64,000 bases of DNA from Pseudomonas fortuita (GCF_026898135.2 NZ_CP114035.2:372001-436000); one strand, 5' to 3'; counted from the first letter of the stretch, positions 46,408 through 56,135 are shown. Notes: generated by a model not told the origin, from the sequence alone. Translations and numbers: made by a program.

Positions 46408-47141
46408 TGGCGGGTTGGACACTGGCGCCAGGCTACGAACACCTGGCGGCGGACTTTGGCAGCCTCGATGCGGTATTTGCCCTGCAAGGCGAGCGCCTGA
46501 CCCGCGACCCGCTCAGCGAAGTGGTGCGCATCGAGCGTGACGGGGTCAATTACTACGTCAAGCGCTACACCGGGGCTGGCAAGCACATGCGCCGCTACCT
46601 GGGGCGGCCGCGCATCAAAGCCGAATGGCAGAACCTCAAGCTGTTCGCCAAGTGGGGTATCCCTACTGCCGAAGTGGTGGCCTGGGGCCTGGAACGCAAC
46701 GGCCTGGCCTTTGGGCGCGGGGCTATGATCACCCGCGAGCTGCCGAACACCGAAGACTTGTCTGCGCTGGCCGAACGCAACGATACACGCCTGGCCGACC
46801 GGGCCTGGGTCGACCATCTCAGTCGTCAGCTGGCGCGCCACACCCGGGTCATGCACGAGCACCGCTTTGCCCATAATGACCTGAAGTGGCGCAACCTGCT
46901 GGTCGACGACCAGGGCACGCTATTCTTCATCGATTGCCCCACCGGCGACTTCTGGCGCGGCTTCATGTGGCGGCACCGGATGATCAAGGACCTGGCGTGC
47001 CTGGACAAGGTGGCCAAATACCACCTGTCGGCCACCCAGCGCCTGCGTTTCTATCTGCAATACCGTGGCCGCGACCGGCTGAATGTGCGCGACAAAAAGC
47101 GCATTCGCCAGGTGCTGGGCTTTTTCGAGGGAAGGGAATGA
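46407..47141 (+). CDS. LPS kinase InaA-family protein
   Basis: The 244-residue protein-kinase-fold enzyme is related to WaaP. NYYVKRYTGAGKHMRRYLG supplies the ATP lysine, RFAHNDLKWRNLLVDDQG is the catalytic loop and FFIDCPTGDFW the metal-binding region. By position it corresponds to the wapP-type gene of P. aeruginosa, whose product phosphorylates heptose II. ATG 46407 shares one base with the waaP stop. The acceptor is inferred from context. Confidence 0.87.
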   Translation: MAGWTLAPGYEHLAADFGSLDAVFALQGERLTRDPLSEVVRIERDGVNYYVKRYTGAGKHMRRYLGRPRIKAEWQNLKLFAKWGIPTAEVVAWGLERNGLAFGRGAMITRELPNTEDLSALAERNDTRLADRAWVDHLSRQLARHTRVMHEHRFAHNDLKWRNLLVDDQGTLFFIDCPTGDFWRGFMWRHRMIKDLACLDKVAKYHLSATQRLRFYLQYRGRDRLNVRDKKRIRQVLGFFEGRE

Positions 47142-47890
47142 CCGATTACCTGGCCAGCGCGGACCTCGCGCTGCTCAAACGCCATGGCCTGGACGACTTC
47201 GAGGCGCTGTGGGCGCTGCAACTGGAGGCGGTGGATGAACCCAACACCGGCCGTGGTGGCTGGAGCAGCGTGTTCCGCCTGGAACTCGAAGGCAAGGGGT
47301 ACTACCTCAAGCGCCAGAGCGACTACCTGACGCGCACCCTGCACCGGCCGTTTGGCGAGCCCACTTTTGCCCGCGAGTTTCGCAACATCAGCCGCTATCA
47401 GAAGCTGCACATTCCGGCCTTGCAGGCGGTGTTCTATGGCGAGCGCAAGCAAGGCGGCAAGCACCGCGCCATCCTGATGACCCGCGCGCTGGACGAGTGG
47501 GCCGATCTCGACAGCCTGTTGGCCCACTGGCCACAGCTGGGCGATGCCGAACGCAATGGCATCCTGCAGGCGTGCGGCCAACTGGCGCGTACCCTGCACA
47601 GCGCCGGCCAGGTGCATGGCTGCTTCTATCCCAAGCACATTTTCCTGCGCCAGCGACGAGAAGGCTGGGATGCACAACTGATCGACCTGGAGAAGACCCG
47701 GCCATTGCTGTTTGGCATGCGTGACCGCCTCAAGGACCTGGAGCCGCTGCTGCGTCGCGCCCGCGCCTGGAGCGAGGCTGATGTGCGCACGATGCTGGCG
47801 ACTTACCTGGCGCAGCCGGCTGACAGCACGCTGGTCGATACCTGGCTGCAACGCCTGACGCAACGGCGTCGTGAAAAAGAGGCCCGCTGA
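47138..47890 (+). CDS. LPS kinase InaA-family protein
   Basis: The 250-residue kinase-fold protein follows the previous one with a 4-bp overlap (ATGA). YYLKRQSDYLTRTLHRPFGE is the lysine strand and the catalytic loop is VHGCFYPKHIFL, in which the usual His-x-Asp is changed (HGC, no Asp). LIDLEKTRP then gives the metal-binding aspartate. The altered loop resembles WaaP-type HRDCYICH only partly, so activity is less certain. It is probably an inner-core phosphate or scaffold protein. Confidence 0.82.
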   Translation: MTDYLASADLALLKRHGLDDFEALWALQLEAVDEPNTGRGGWSSVFRLELEGKGYYLKRQSDYLTRTLHRPFGEPTFAREFRNISRYQKLHIPALQAVFYGERKQGGKHRAILMTRALDEWADLDSLLAHWPQLGDAERNGILQACGQLARTLHSAGQVHGCFYPKHIFLRQRREGWDAQLIDLEKTRPLLFGMRDRLKDLEPLLRRARAWSEADVRTMLATYLAQPADSTLVDTWLQRLTQRRREKEAR

Positions 47891-49332
47891 TGCGTTTGTC
47901 TGAACTGAAGGACGCCGGGCGCAGCCCGTCGTTGCCCCTGAGCATCACCCTGGCGGACGCCGCCGGCAGCGCCGAACTGCAACTGCTCAGCCTGCTGCGC
48001 GTCCTGCCCGGGCAGCGCTATGTGGGCGCTGGTGTGTGGCGCGGTATCCCGGTGCTGGCCAAGCTGCTGGTGGGCGGCAACGCCGCCCGGCATTTCCAGC
48101 GCGAACTGCAAGGTGTGAAATTGCTGGCCGAACATGGCTTGACCACGCCGAAGCTGCTGGCCGACGGCCTCAAGGAAGGCGAGGGCGGCTGGCTGCTCTT
48201 CGAATTCCTCGACGGCGCTGAGAGCCTGGCCGATGCCTGGGCGGCGGTGGAAAGCCAGCCGGTGCTGGCCGACGAACAACACCTGGTGCTGGGCGAAGCG
48301 CTCACGGCTGTCGCGCACATGCACGCTCAGGGCCTTTGGCAGGAAGACCTGCACCTGGACAACCTGCTGCGCCATGGCGGCAAGCTGTACCTGATCGATG
48401 GCGCCGGTATCAAGGCTGAAACGCCAGGCCAGCAGCTGTCGCGCCCACGTGTACTGGAAAACCTCGGCGTGTTCTTTGCCCAGCTGCCCAAGCGCCTGGA
48501 ACCTTTCATCGAAGAGCTGCTGGTCCACTACCTGCTGGCCAACGCCGAACATGCGTTGCCACTGGAAGCCCTGCAAAAGCAGGTGGACAAGGTGCGCAAC
48601 TGGCGCCAGAAGGACTACCTGGACAAAGCGGGCCGCGAGTGCAGCCTGTTCAGTGTCCAGCGCACACTCTCGGGGTTGCAGGCGATCCGTCGCAGTGAGG
48701 TCGAGGCCATGCAGCCGGTACTGGAGCAGGCCGATGCACTGATCGACAGGGGCCACCTGTACAAGACCGGTGGCGCCGCCAGTGTGGCGCGCATCGAGGT
48801 GAACGGTCGCAAGCTTGTGCTCAAACGCTACAACATCAAGAACACCGCGCACTGGTTCAAGCGCTTCTGGCGTCCGAGCCGTGCCTGGCATTCGTGGATC
48901 GAAGGTCACCGCCTGGAGTTCCTCGACATCGCTACGCCCAAGCCGTTGGCGGTGCTGGAGCAACGGGTCATGGGGCTGCGCAGCCGTGCCTATCTGGTCA
49001 CCGAGTATGTCGATGGCCCGGACCTGACGGCATGCTTTGCGCCCTACGTCGAAAATGGCGATGCGCCCGAGGAACAGGTGGATGCGCTGGTGCATGTGAT
49101 GCAGCAGCTGATTCGCGAGCGCATCAGCCATGGCGACTTCAAGGGCCATAACCTGTTCTGGGACAATGGCCGGTGGTCGCTGATTGACCTCGATGCCATG
49201 TGCCAGCACGCGACCCAGCTCAGCTTCGCCCCGGCCTACGCCCGGGATCGGGCGCGGCTGTTGCGAAACTGGCCGAGTGGCAGTGCCTTGTACCAGCGGC
49301 TGGACCGGTTATTGCCCAAGCTGGGCGATTAA
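47890..49332 (+). CDS. Tandem two-domain kinase-like protein of the LPS operon
   Basis: The 480-residue protein consists of two kinase-fold halves. The first (about 30-200) has VLAKLLVGGNAARHFQREL, LWQEDLHLDNLLRHGG and LIDGAGIKAET. The second (about 285-480) has KLVLKRYNIKNTAHWFKRF, SHGDFKGHNLFW and LIDLDAMCQH. Both keep an HxDxxxxN-like loop (ED-LHLDN; HGDFKGHN), so both could be active. It is the last gene of the waa operon, coupled to the previous gene by TGATG. Position suggests a role in core phosphorylation, but the substrates are unknown. The protein is about twice the length of the single-domain neighbours. Confidence 0.85.
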   Translation: MRLSELKDAGRSPSLPLSITLADAAGSAELQLLSLLRVLPGQRYVGAGVWRGIPVLAKLLVGGNAARHFQRELQGVKLLAEHGLTTPKLLADGLKEGEGGWLLFEFLDGAESLADAWAAVESQPVLADEQHLVLGEALTAVAHMHAQGLWQEDLHLDNLLRHGGKLYLIDGAGIKAETPGQQLSRPRVLENLGVFFAQLPKRLEPFIEELLVHYLLANAEHALPLEALQKQVDKVRNWRQKDYLDKAGRECSLFSVQRTLSGLQAIRRSEVEAMQPVLEQADALIDRGHLYKTGGAASVARIEVNGRKLVLKRYNIKNTAHWFKRFWRPSRAWHSWIEGHRLEFLDIATPKPLAVLEQRVMGLRSRAYLVTEYVDGPDLTACFAPYVENGDAPEEQVDALVHVMQQLIRERISHGDFKGHNLFWDNGRWSLIDLDAMCQHATQLSFAPAYARDRARLLRNWPSGSALYQRLDRLLPKLGD

Positions 49333-49350
49333 GGCTGTCGATGCGGGCAG

Positions 49351-52137
49351 TCAGCGGGCTGGCAGTGGCTGATCTGGCAATGCCAGCCAGTCGCTGCTGC
49401 GCCCCGCCTGGCGAACGCGTATCAGCCACTGGCCATTCTCGTGGCGCAATACCGCCCACGGCGCCGCGCCAGCGCTGCTGGCGGCTGCCATCTGCAAGTG
49501 GTAACGGTCTGGCAGCAAGTGGCGGCGCAAAGGTAGCTGCCCGCCCATGAGCGCCAGGTACAGTTGATCTTCAGCCTGGTAGAGCCCCTGTTCGATGTTC
49601 AAAGGTGTGCCCGCCAGTGGCGCTTGCAGGTAGCAGTCCTGCAGCAGCTGCGTCAGGTCGGGCAGCCCGTCGTACCAGTGCACCGATGAGTCGATTACCC
49701 ATTGCCCGTCGGCTCTGCGCTTGAGCGGCTGATGCAGGTAGGCATCCGGTTGGTCAGGGTCGATGGCCCGCCAGCGGTAGCCGTCGAAACTGACCTTGTA
49801 GTAGCGGTTGTCGTTATCCTTGACGAAGTACAGCGACAGCCCGCCAAAGGCCGTGGGCTGTTCGTATACCCCTTCACCGTAGATGCCGTCTATGCGATAG
49901 CGCAGGTTGGTGCTGTCCGGTTGCGCCTGGAAGCGCGCGGGCAACGGCAATGGCGGTTGCTTGGGCATGCCACGCAGCGAACGGCGCAGCAGGCCAGAGC
50001 CTACATAACTGATCGCTGCATCATTGAGGTGGCTGAAGGCGTTGTAGGCGTGGCGCATCACCCCTTCCACATCCTCCTGCTTGAAGGCCTGCACGCCGTC
50101 CCAGATGTCGATGGCCATGCGGCCGATCGACAATGCCAACAGGGCTTGGTTGGGCAGCAGCAGGCTGATGAAGTCCACCAGGCGCCAGCTCAGCGCGATG
50201 ATCGTTTGCGCATTCACTTCCTGGGTGGTCATGCTGTCGGCATCGGCCTGGGCGATCAGCGCCTGGACCTCGGCCCGGTAATAGACAAAAAACAGGTCAT
50301 CGTTCACTGCAGGGGTTTTTACATGTGTGCCCAGGCGCCCCTTGTCCAGAAGGCGCTGCACCGTGGCTGCGGGTAGCAATGGCAGGCGCTGTGCAATGTA
50401 CGCCTTCAGCCCGGGCTGCTGGCGCACAGTACGAAGCAGTTCGCGGGTGGTGCGAAAACGGCGCCATGCCCTGCGGTCCGGGGCATCCGGCGTATACAAC
50501 ACGCATGCCTGGGACTTGTAGGGGGTACTGTTGAGCAGCAGCACACCCTGCAGGGTGTGGCCCATGATGTTCAATTGTCGAACCGTGACCGGGTAGCCCG
50601 CCACCGGGGCGCGCAAGGTATTGTGCGGTTGATCCAGCACGGCGCACACCCAGTTGTAACCGTGCTCGAAAGGGTCTTCGCCGAAGTGCCCGGCGTAGCG
50701 TGCCTTGACTGCTTCTGCACGCATGCGCGCCAGGTTTACCCGGCTGTGTGCGGCCTGGCGCCACTTGCCGGTTCTGGAACCGATAAGTTGGGTATGCAGG
50801 TACATTGCGTAGCTGTCGCCCACGTTCAGTTCCCGGATCATGTTTTTCACATACTCCGCCGTTAGGCCAGGTGGTATGGCACACCCTCGGGCATGGACCA
50901 TGCGCGCGGTAAGCCAGTAGTCGGTGTCGAACCATGGCAGGTTCTTCAGCGCCAGCTGTTCGAGCGTGTTGCTTTCCTCGACCATTTCCACCATCTCATC
51001 GCCCACGCGCTGCATGCCGGCGTAGGTGACGTAGGAGGAGGTGGCGAAGGGATGCATGACAGCGCCGGTACGGCGGGCGCGGACGATACTCACCTGAATC
51101 TCGCCCGGATCCGCGTCGTACCCCAGGTCGTAGCTCAGGCGCTCGCGCAGGCGTGCATTGGCCCAGCTCAGCAGGCTGTTGCGTTGCTTGAAGTCGTTGA
51201 GGCTAAGCACGCCGGGGGCTGCAGCCCGCTCGGCAGTTGCCACCAGCTCCTGCATGGCCTGCATGATATGGCTCAGGCCTTGCGCGGAGGTATTGCGCAG
51301 CCAGTTCGGCAGGTTCTTTTCAAGCAGTTGCGAATAGCGCGTCTGCAGGATGGGTTTGGCGCCGACTTCGTGCCGAAGCGCCATGGCCCTGTTCAGCCGG
51401 GCGTGCTGGTCGGTTATGTCGACGCTCCATAACCCGGGATCACTCAACCGCTGGCGCTGGGCTTCGATCACACTGTCGACCTGAGCCTCCAGCAGGCTGT
51501 CGGCATACCAGTCATAGCGCAGGCGATGCGACCGGCGCGCGCGGTCTGCCTGTTCCTCAAGGTACAGGTGCAGCAGTGGCCGGCTCTGGAGCGGATCCTC
51601 CAGGCGTTCGCAGAGCTCTTTGTGCAGTGCGGCAAGGGAATCGAATGCTTCGATACCCTGTGACAGGCTGCACAGCAAGGCGCTGCCTGCGGCGTCTTCT
51701 GCCGTGAGCATGTGGCCCTCGACGGTACTGGCAACGATGACCAGAGTGCCTGGCAGGTAGCTGCGCCAGTTGGGCCGCCGGTCTTCCAGCAGTACGCGGT
51801 ACACCTGTGGCCGTTCGGCCAGAGGCAAGTGCCTGCGTTGTGAGGGCAATGGCTTCTCCAGGCAGGTGCGCAAGAGTTCGGCTTGCCCGTTGCTCAAGGT
51901 CTGGTCGGCCACGCGCAATTCGATTTCGGCCAGCATCAGCGCCTTGCGCAGTATCAGCAATTGCTGCCTGGGCGTGTTGCCCTGTTCATCGGCTGTGGCC
52001 CAGAAACTGGCCAGCTCGCCGTGTAGCCAGGTGCGCGTGCCGGAGGTGATGGGTTGGTTGAGGGCGATGGTGGGGAGGCCGTCGAGCAGGTCACCGATGT
52101 GTCGGTCGATCTGTTCCAGGTGTTCGAGGGGGCGCAT
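49351..52137 (-). CDS. Large dermonecrotic-toxin-like (DUF6543) protein
   Basis: The 928-residue protein has no signal peptide. Central and C-terminal segments (HGYNWVCAVLDQPHNTL, ILLNSTPYKSQACVLYTPDAPDRRAW, VDFISLLLPNQALLALSIGRMAIDIWDGVQAF, then SSLHWYD-type NGLYQAED repeats) fit the very large DUF6543 proteins that many Pseudomonas carry as orphan genes. The hydrophobic segment around DFISLLLPNQALLALSIG could insert in membranes. Function is undefined; the dermonecrotic label is by remote family relation only. It is convergent with the waa operon, 18 bp from its stop codon. AGGA lies nine bases before the ATG. Confidence 0.7.
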   Translation of the reverse strand: MRPLEHLEQIDRHIGDLLDGLPTIALNQPITSGTRTWLHGELASFWATADEQGNTPRQQLLILRKALMLAEIELRVADQTLSNGQAELLRTCLEKPLPSQRRHLPLAERPQVYRVLLEDRRPNWRSYLPGTLVIVASTVEGHMLTAEDAAGSALLCSLSQGIEAFDSLAALHKELCERLEDPLQSRPLLHLYLEEQADRARRSHRLRYDWYADSLLEAQVDSVIEAQRQRLSDPGLWSVDITDQHARLNRAMALRHEVGAKPILQTRYSQLLEKNLPNWLRNTSAQGLSHIMQAMQELVATAERAAAPGVLSLNDFKQRNSLLSWANARLRERLSYDLGYDADPGEIQVSIVRARRTGAVMHPFATSSYVTYAGMQRVGDEMVEMVEESNTLEQLALKNLPWFDTDYWLTARMVHARGCAIPPGLTAEYVKNMIRELNVGDSYAMYLHTQLIGSRTGKWRQAAHSRVNLARMRAEAVKARYAGHFGEDPFEHGYNWVCAVLDQPHNTLRAPVAGYPVTVRQLNIMGHTLQGVLLLNSTPYKSQACVLYTPDAPDRRAWRRFRTTRELLRTVRQQPGLKAYIAQRLPLLPAATVQRLLDKGRLGTHVKTPAVNDDLFFVYYRAEVQALIAQADADSMTTQEVNAQTIIALSWRLVDFISLLLPNQALLALSIGRMAIDIWDGVQAFKQEDVEGVMRHAYNAFSHLNDAAISYVGSGLLRRSLRGMPKQPPLPLPARFQAQPDSTNLRYRIDGIYGEGVYEQPTAFGGLSLYFVKDNDNRYYKVSFDGYRWRAIDPDQPDAYLHQPLKRRADGQWVIDSSVHWYDGLPDLTQLLQDCYLQAPLAGTPLNIEQGLYQAEDQLYLALMGGQLPLRRHLLPDRYHLQMAAASSAGAAPWAVLRHENGQWLIRVRQAGRSSDWLALPDQPLPAR

Positions 52138-52204
52138 GGGGCTGATCCTTGGTTGAGGAAAACCCCATGCTTGGCAATACCCGCAACTGCGTGGTGGTAG
52201 CGGG

Positions 52205-52390
52205 CTAGCGCCGCCGACGCCAGAACAGCCCGCGCACGCTCAGCAGGGCTGGAAGGCCCAGGCCGGCCCAGGCCAGCACGTCCCAACCACCGTCCCCCAG
52301 CAGCGCGGCGAACAGGCCCACGAAGCCCAGCAGGGCAATCAACGCTGGCCAGGCGAAAAGGCGCACAGTGGATTGCGACTGGTGGCTCAT
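52205..52390 (-). CDS. Small membrane protein of the siderophore locus
   Basis: The 61-residue protein has two predicted membrane helices (LFAWPALIALLGFVGLFAALL and WDVLAWAGLGLPALLSV) and a positively charged RGLFWRRRR end. Its ATG overlaps the stop codon of the PepSY gene (ATGA), so it is coupled to it. Similar small proteins accompany PepSY-type siderophore reductases; its role is not known. Confidence 0.75.
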   Translation of the reverse strand: MSHQSQSTVRLFAWPALIALLGFVGLFAALLGDGGWDVLAWAGLGLPALLSVRGLFWRRRR

Positions 52391-53499
52391 GTCCGCGCCT
52401 CCCTGGGTTTGCGCTGCTTGCCCCACCACAAGTAGAGGCCGCTGCCGAGCACGATGAGGGTGAGCACATCCAGGACCGCCCACAGTATTTGCATCGGCCG
52501 CCCGCCGTAGTCGCCAAAATGCAGCGGCTGCGACAGGCCCATGGCGTCCATGTACCAAGGGCGATCGCCTACGGCAGTCACTGCCAGGGTACGGGCGTCG
52601 ATCAGCACCGGCGTGAACAGGTGCGAGGTCAGATGGGTGGAGCCGTTCATGAACACCGCGTAGTGGTGCTCGCTGGAAAAGCGCGTGCCGGGGAAGGCAA
52701 TGAAGTCCGGGCGCATGCCAGGGGCGGCCTGTTCGGCAATCTGCAGCAGGCGTGTGGCTGGCGCGCGGTCGGTGAGCGGCGGGGCATTGCGATACGGTGC
52801 GACCATGGTTGCCAGGCTGTCGTTGCGCCAGGCGGCGATGACCAGGTCGGACAGGGCACTGATCACACCGGTCACGCCCACTGTCAACGCCCACGCCAGC
52901 GTAACCACGCCGAGCAGGTTGTGCAGGTCGAGCCAGCGCAGGCGGCGGGATTTTTCGTGGCGCACGGTGCCGAACGCCAGGCGGCGCATGAACGGCGCAT
53001 ACAGCACGGTGCCGGAGACGATCGCGACGATGAACAGTATGCCCATGAAGGCCAGCAGCAGCTTGCCGGGCAGGCCGGCGAACATGTCCACGTGCAGGCG
53101 CAGCATGACCATCATGAAACCACCATTGGCGGCCGGCATGGCCACTGCCTCGCCGGTACGGGCGTCGAGCATGAAGGTGTGCGACAGGTTGGGGTCGGTG
53201 CCCGCAGTGGCGGCGGTGATGGCGACCACGCCGTTGGGTTCGTCTTCGTCGTAGCCGAAGTACTGCATGACCTCGCCGGGGCGATGCTGTTCGGCTTTCA
53301 CTACAAGCTGCTGCAGGTCGAGGTGCGGGGTGCCTGCTGGCATTTCGCGCAGCTCGGGGGCGTCGCCGAGCAGGTGTTCGAGTTCGTGGTGGAAGATCAG
53401 CGGCAGGCCGGTGAGTGCCAGCAGTAGCAGGAACAGGGTACAGACCAGGCTGCTCCAGGTGTGGACCACGGACCAGCGGCGGATGGTGGGGCTTTTCAT
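52387..53499 (-). CDS. PepSY-associated inner-membrane protein, FoxB-like ferrisiderophore reductase
   Basis: The 370-residue protein has four predicted helices: about 12-34, 135-160, 185-215 and 335-355. Histidines at the membrane edges (VVHTWSS, FHHELEHL, RLHVDMF, DLHNLLGVV) are candidates for heme binding. The PepSY-TM family includes P. aeruginosa FoxB, which reduces ferric siderophores at the inner membrane. The gene follows the TonB receptor at a 55-bp distance on the same strand, the same order as foxA-foxB. ATG 53499 begins MKSPTIRRWS; a GTG-type longer start is less likely. Confidence 0.83.
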   Translation of the reverse strand: MKSPTIRRWSVVHTWSSLVCTLFLLLLALTGLPLIFHHELEHLLGDAPELREMPAGTPHLDLQQLVVKAEQHRPGEVMQYFGYDEDEPNGVVAITAATAGTDPNLSHTFMLDARTGEAVAMPAANGGFMMVMLRLHVDMFAGLPGKLLLAFMGILFIVAIVSGTVLYAPFMRRLAFGTVRHEKSRRLRWLDLHNLLGVVTLAWALTVGVTGVISALSDLVIAAWRNDSLATMVAPYRNAPPLTDRAPATRLLQIAEQAAPGMRPDFIAFPGTRFSSEHHYAVFMNGSTHLTSHLFTPVLIDARTLAVTAVGDRPWYMDAMGLSQPLHFGDYGGRPMQILWAVLDVLTLIVLGSGLYLWWGKQRKPREART

Positions 53500-53554
53500 C
53501 ACGGTACCGATTTTGTCTGTTGGAACCTGGGGCCGCAAGGCGGCCCCCGCTCAT

Positions 53555-55987
53555 TCAGAACTTGTAAGTGGCGCTGGCGACAACGCTGCGCTCATCGCCG
53601 TAGTAGCAGTAGTACCCGTCGCAAGTAGAGAGGTAATCCTTGTTCAGCAGGTTGGTGGCATTGACCGCCACCGAGGCGCCTTGCAGGCTGCTGTTCAGGC
53701 GACCCAGGTCGTAATGCACCGACGCGTCGAATACGGTGTAGGCCTTGGCTTTGCCCAGGTAGGTATTGGCCTGGTCACCGTAGGTGTTGCCGGTGTAACG
53801 CGCGCCCAGGCCGATGCCGAAGCCGTCGAGCACGCCCGAGTGCCAGGTGTAGTCGCCCCAGATGGACGCCTGCTGGTTCGGCATCAGCTGCAGGCGGTTG
53901 CCTTTGAAATCGCCGTCCTGCACCTCGGACTTGGCCAGGGTGTAGGCGGCAATCACCTTCAGGTTTTCGGTCACATCGGAAACCGCTTCCAGCTCAAGGC
54001 CGCGGACTTTCACTTCGCCGGTCTGGCTGGTGATGGTCACCCCACCAACGGTGTCGGTGACCGCGACGTTTTTCTGGGTCAGGTCATACACGGCTGCCGA
54101 CAGCAGGGTGTTGGAGCCTGGCGGCTGGTACTTCACGCCCAGCTCCCACTGTTTGCCCTCGGTGGGTTTGAGCGGGTTCGTTGCCGACACACTGGCATTG
54201 CTGGAGGGCTGGAACGACTCGGCATACGACAGGTACGGCACGAAGCCCGAGTCGAACACATAGCTGATGGCTGCGTTGCCGCTGAACTTCTTGTCCCGCT
54301 GGGTACTGGTGGCATCGTCCTGGTTGAAGAACTTGGTGCCGGTATGCACCCAGTCCTCGCGACCGCCCAGCGTCAGGCGCCAGTTGCCGAGTGCCATCTG
54401 GTCCTGCACATACAGGCCGGTCTGACGGGTTTTCTGGTTGTAGTCATAAAACGCGGTCGAGCGATCCGGGCGGGTGATCGGCAGCCCGTAGACCGGGTTG
54501 TTGACGTTGCTGTCCGGCACGTTGAAGCCGAAGATCGACAGGTAGTTGGTATTGACGCGCTGGTGGTCCAGGCCGATCAGCAGGGTGTGGGTAATGTCAC
54601 CGGTGGCGAAGTCGGCCTGGAAGTTGTTGTCCACCGCGAACTGGCTGATGTCTTCATCGGTATTGGTCGACATGCGGCTGACTGTGCCGTCGTCTTGCAC
54701 CGGGCCGCCCGGCGAATAGTAACTGCCAGGGGTGATGGTCTGGAACGACAGGTCCGACTTGGTATAGCGCAGGTTCTGGCGGAACTGCCATACGTCGTTG
54801 ATGCGGTGTTCGAAGGCGTAGCCCAGCGCGTAGTAAGTGCGGTCGTAGAACTCGTAATCCGGGTCACCCAGGTTCTTGTGGTGCGAGATCTTGCCGAACG
54901 GCATGTCGATCTTGGTGCCCTGGATGGGCCGGAACTGGCTGGTGGCGCCGGTATCGTCGCGGGTGAACTGGGTCAACAAGGTCAACGTCGTGTCTTCGTC
55001 GATGTTCCAGGTCAGGCTTGGCGCGATGTTGTAGCGCTTGTTGTCGATATGGTCGATTTGTGTGCCGCTGTCACGGATCACGCCGCTGACGCCGTACAGA
55101 AAGCGGCCGTCGTCGTCGATCTTGCCAGTGCTGGCGAAGTTGATCTGACGATGGTTGTCGCTGCCATATTGCAGCTCGATCTCATGGGCGCTTTCGGCCT
55201 GCGGGCGGCGGCTGACCATGTCGAGCAGGCCGCCGGGCGGGGTTTGGCCATAGATCGAGGAGGCCGGGCCACGCAGCAGGGCGAGGCGGTCGAGGTTCCA
55301 GGTTTCGGCTTTGGGGTTGGCGTACACGCCGCGTGGCAGCGGCAGGCCATCGAGGAACTGGGTGGGCTCGAAGCCGCGCACGCGCATCCAGTCATACCGC
55401 GTGTCGCTACCGAAACTGGCCGACACGATGCCCGGCATGTAGCGCACGGCGTCATCCAGGCTGTGCACGCCACGGTCTTTCATCTGCTCGCGGGTGGCAA
55501 TGGAGATGGAGCGGGGGGCTTCCACCAGTGCGGTGTCGGTTTTGGTGCCAGCGGCGGTGCGTTTGGCCAGGTAACCCTCTACCGGCCCCCAGGCACTTTC
55601 AGAAACGCTGGCGGCGTTCACGGTGGTTTCTGGTAGCGCCAGGCTGCCATCCGGCACCGCCACCAGGCTGTAGCTGCCCACGGTGCTCTGTTGCAGTTGC
55701 AGGCCGGTACCGCGCAGGGCGGCTTGCAGGGCGCCAAGGCCGTCGTACTGGCCGCTCACCGCGGCCGAAGTGCGGCCGCTGACCAGTGCCGGGTCGATGG
55801 CCAAGGCGATGCCCGCCTGGCTGGCGATCTGGTTGAGGGTGGTGGCTAGCGGCGCGCTGGGCAGGTTGTAGGCGCGCGCAGTGGATGGCTCGGCGGCGAA
55901 CAAGGCAGGGCTGGACAGCGGGGCAGCCAAGCCGATGGCCAGGGCCATGAGGCTGGGGCGCAGGATACGATCAACGGCACGGGACAT
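53555..55987 (-). CDS. TonB-dependent siderophore receptor with STN signalling domain
   Basis: The 810-residue outer-membrane receptor has a signal peptide (about 32 residues, ending ALFAAEP). An STN domain (about 38-112, YNLPSAPLATTLNQIASQAG) contacts the anti-sigma factor. The plug domain carries VEAPRSISI, SLDDAVRYMPGIV, RGFEPTQFLDGLP and LRGPASSIYGQTPPGG. A 22-strand barrel follows, ending in SVVASATYKF with the terminal Phe. The CDGYYCYYGDERSV tail and gene order sigma-anti-sigma-receptor-PepSY resemble foxIRAB, so a hydroxamate such as ferrioxamine or ferrichrome is the likely ligand (inference). GAGGA precedes the ATG. Confidence 0.92.
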   Translation of the reverse strand: MSRAVDRILRPSLMALAIGLAAPLSSPALFAAEPSTARAYNLPSAPLATTLNQIASQAGIALAIDPALVSGRTSAAVSGQYDGLGALQAALRGTGLQLQQSTVGSYSLVAVPDGSLALPETTVNAASVSESAWGPVEGYLAKRTAAGTKTDTALVEAPRSISIATREQMKDRGVHSLDDAVRYMPGIVSASFGSDTRYDWMRVRGFEPTQFLDGLPLPRGVYANPKAETWNLDRLALLRGPASSIYGQTPPGGLLDMVSRRPQAESAHEIELQYGSDNHRQINFASTGKIDDDGRFLYGVSGVIRDSGTQIDHIDNKRYNIAPSLTWNIDEDTTLTLLTQFTRDDTGATSQFRPIQGTKIDMPFGKISHHKNLGDPDYEFYDRTYYALGYAFEHRINDVWQFRQNLRYTKSDLSFQTITPGSYYSPGGPVQDDGTVSRMSTNTDEDISQFAVDNNFQADFATGDITHTLLIGLDHQRVNTNYLSIFGFNVPDSNVNNPVYGLPITRPDRSTAFYDYNQKTRQTGLYVQDQMALGNWRLTLGGREDWVHTGTKFFNQDDATSTQRDKKFSGNAAISYVFDSGFVPYLSYAESFQPSSNASVSATNPLKPTEGKQWELGVKYQPPGSNTLLSAAVYDLTQKNVAVTDTVGGVTITSQTGEVKVRGLELEAVSDVTENLKVIAAYTLAKSEVQDGDFKGNRLQLMPNQQASIWGDYTWHSGVLDGFGIGLGARYTGNTYGDQANTYLGKAKAYTVFDASVHYDLGRLNSSLQGASVAVNATNLLNKDYLSTCDGYYCYYGDERSVVASATYKF

Positions 55988-56065
55988 GCGGCGGTTCCTC
56001 GACGGGTAAGTGCTTGCTGCTTCCTTGCCGAGCGAGATCTGAAAAGTGACAGGGCGAATCTGAAA

Positions 56066-56083
56066 AATATTGAGAATTATTTG
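56066..56083 (-). promoter_or_regulatory. Candidate Fur box before the receptor gene
   Basis: AAATAATTCTCAATATT on the minus strand is close to AATAATTCTCAT-type Fur sites and lies about 80 bp upstream of the receptor start. Two direct ATCTGAAAA repeats follow between it and the gene. Confidence 0.5.
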
Positions 56084-56135
56084 GAGTGTGTAGTGGCCTG
56101 TTCGCGTGCAAGCCCGCGAACAGGGCAGTGAAGGT

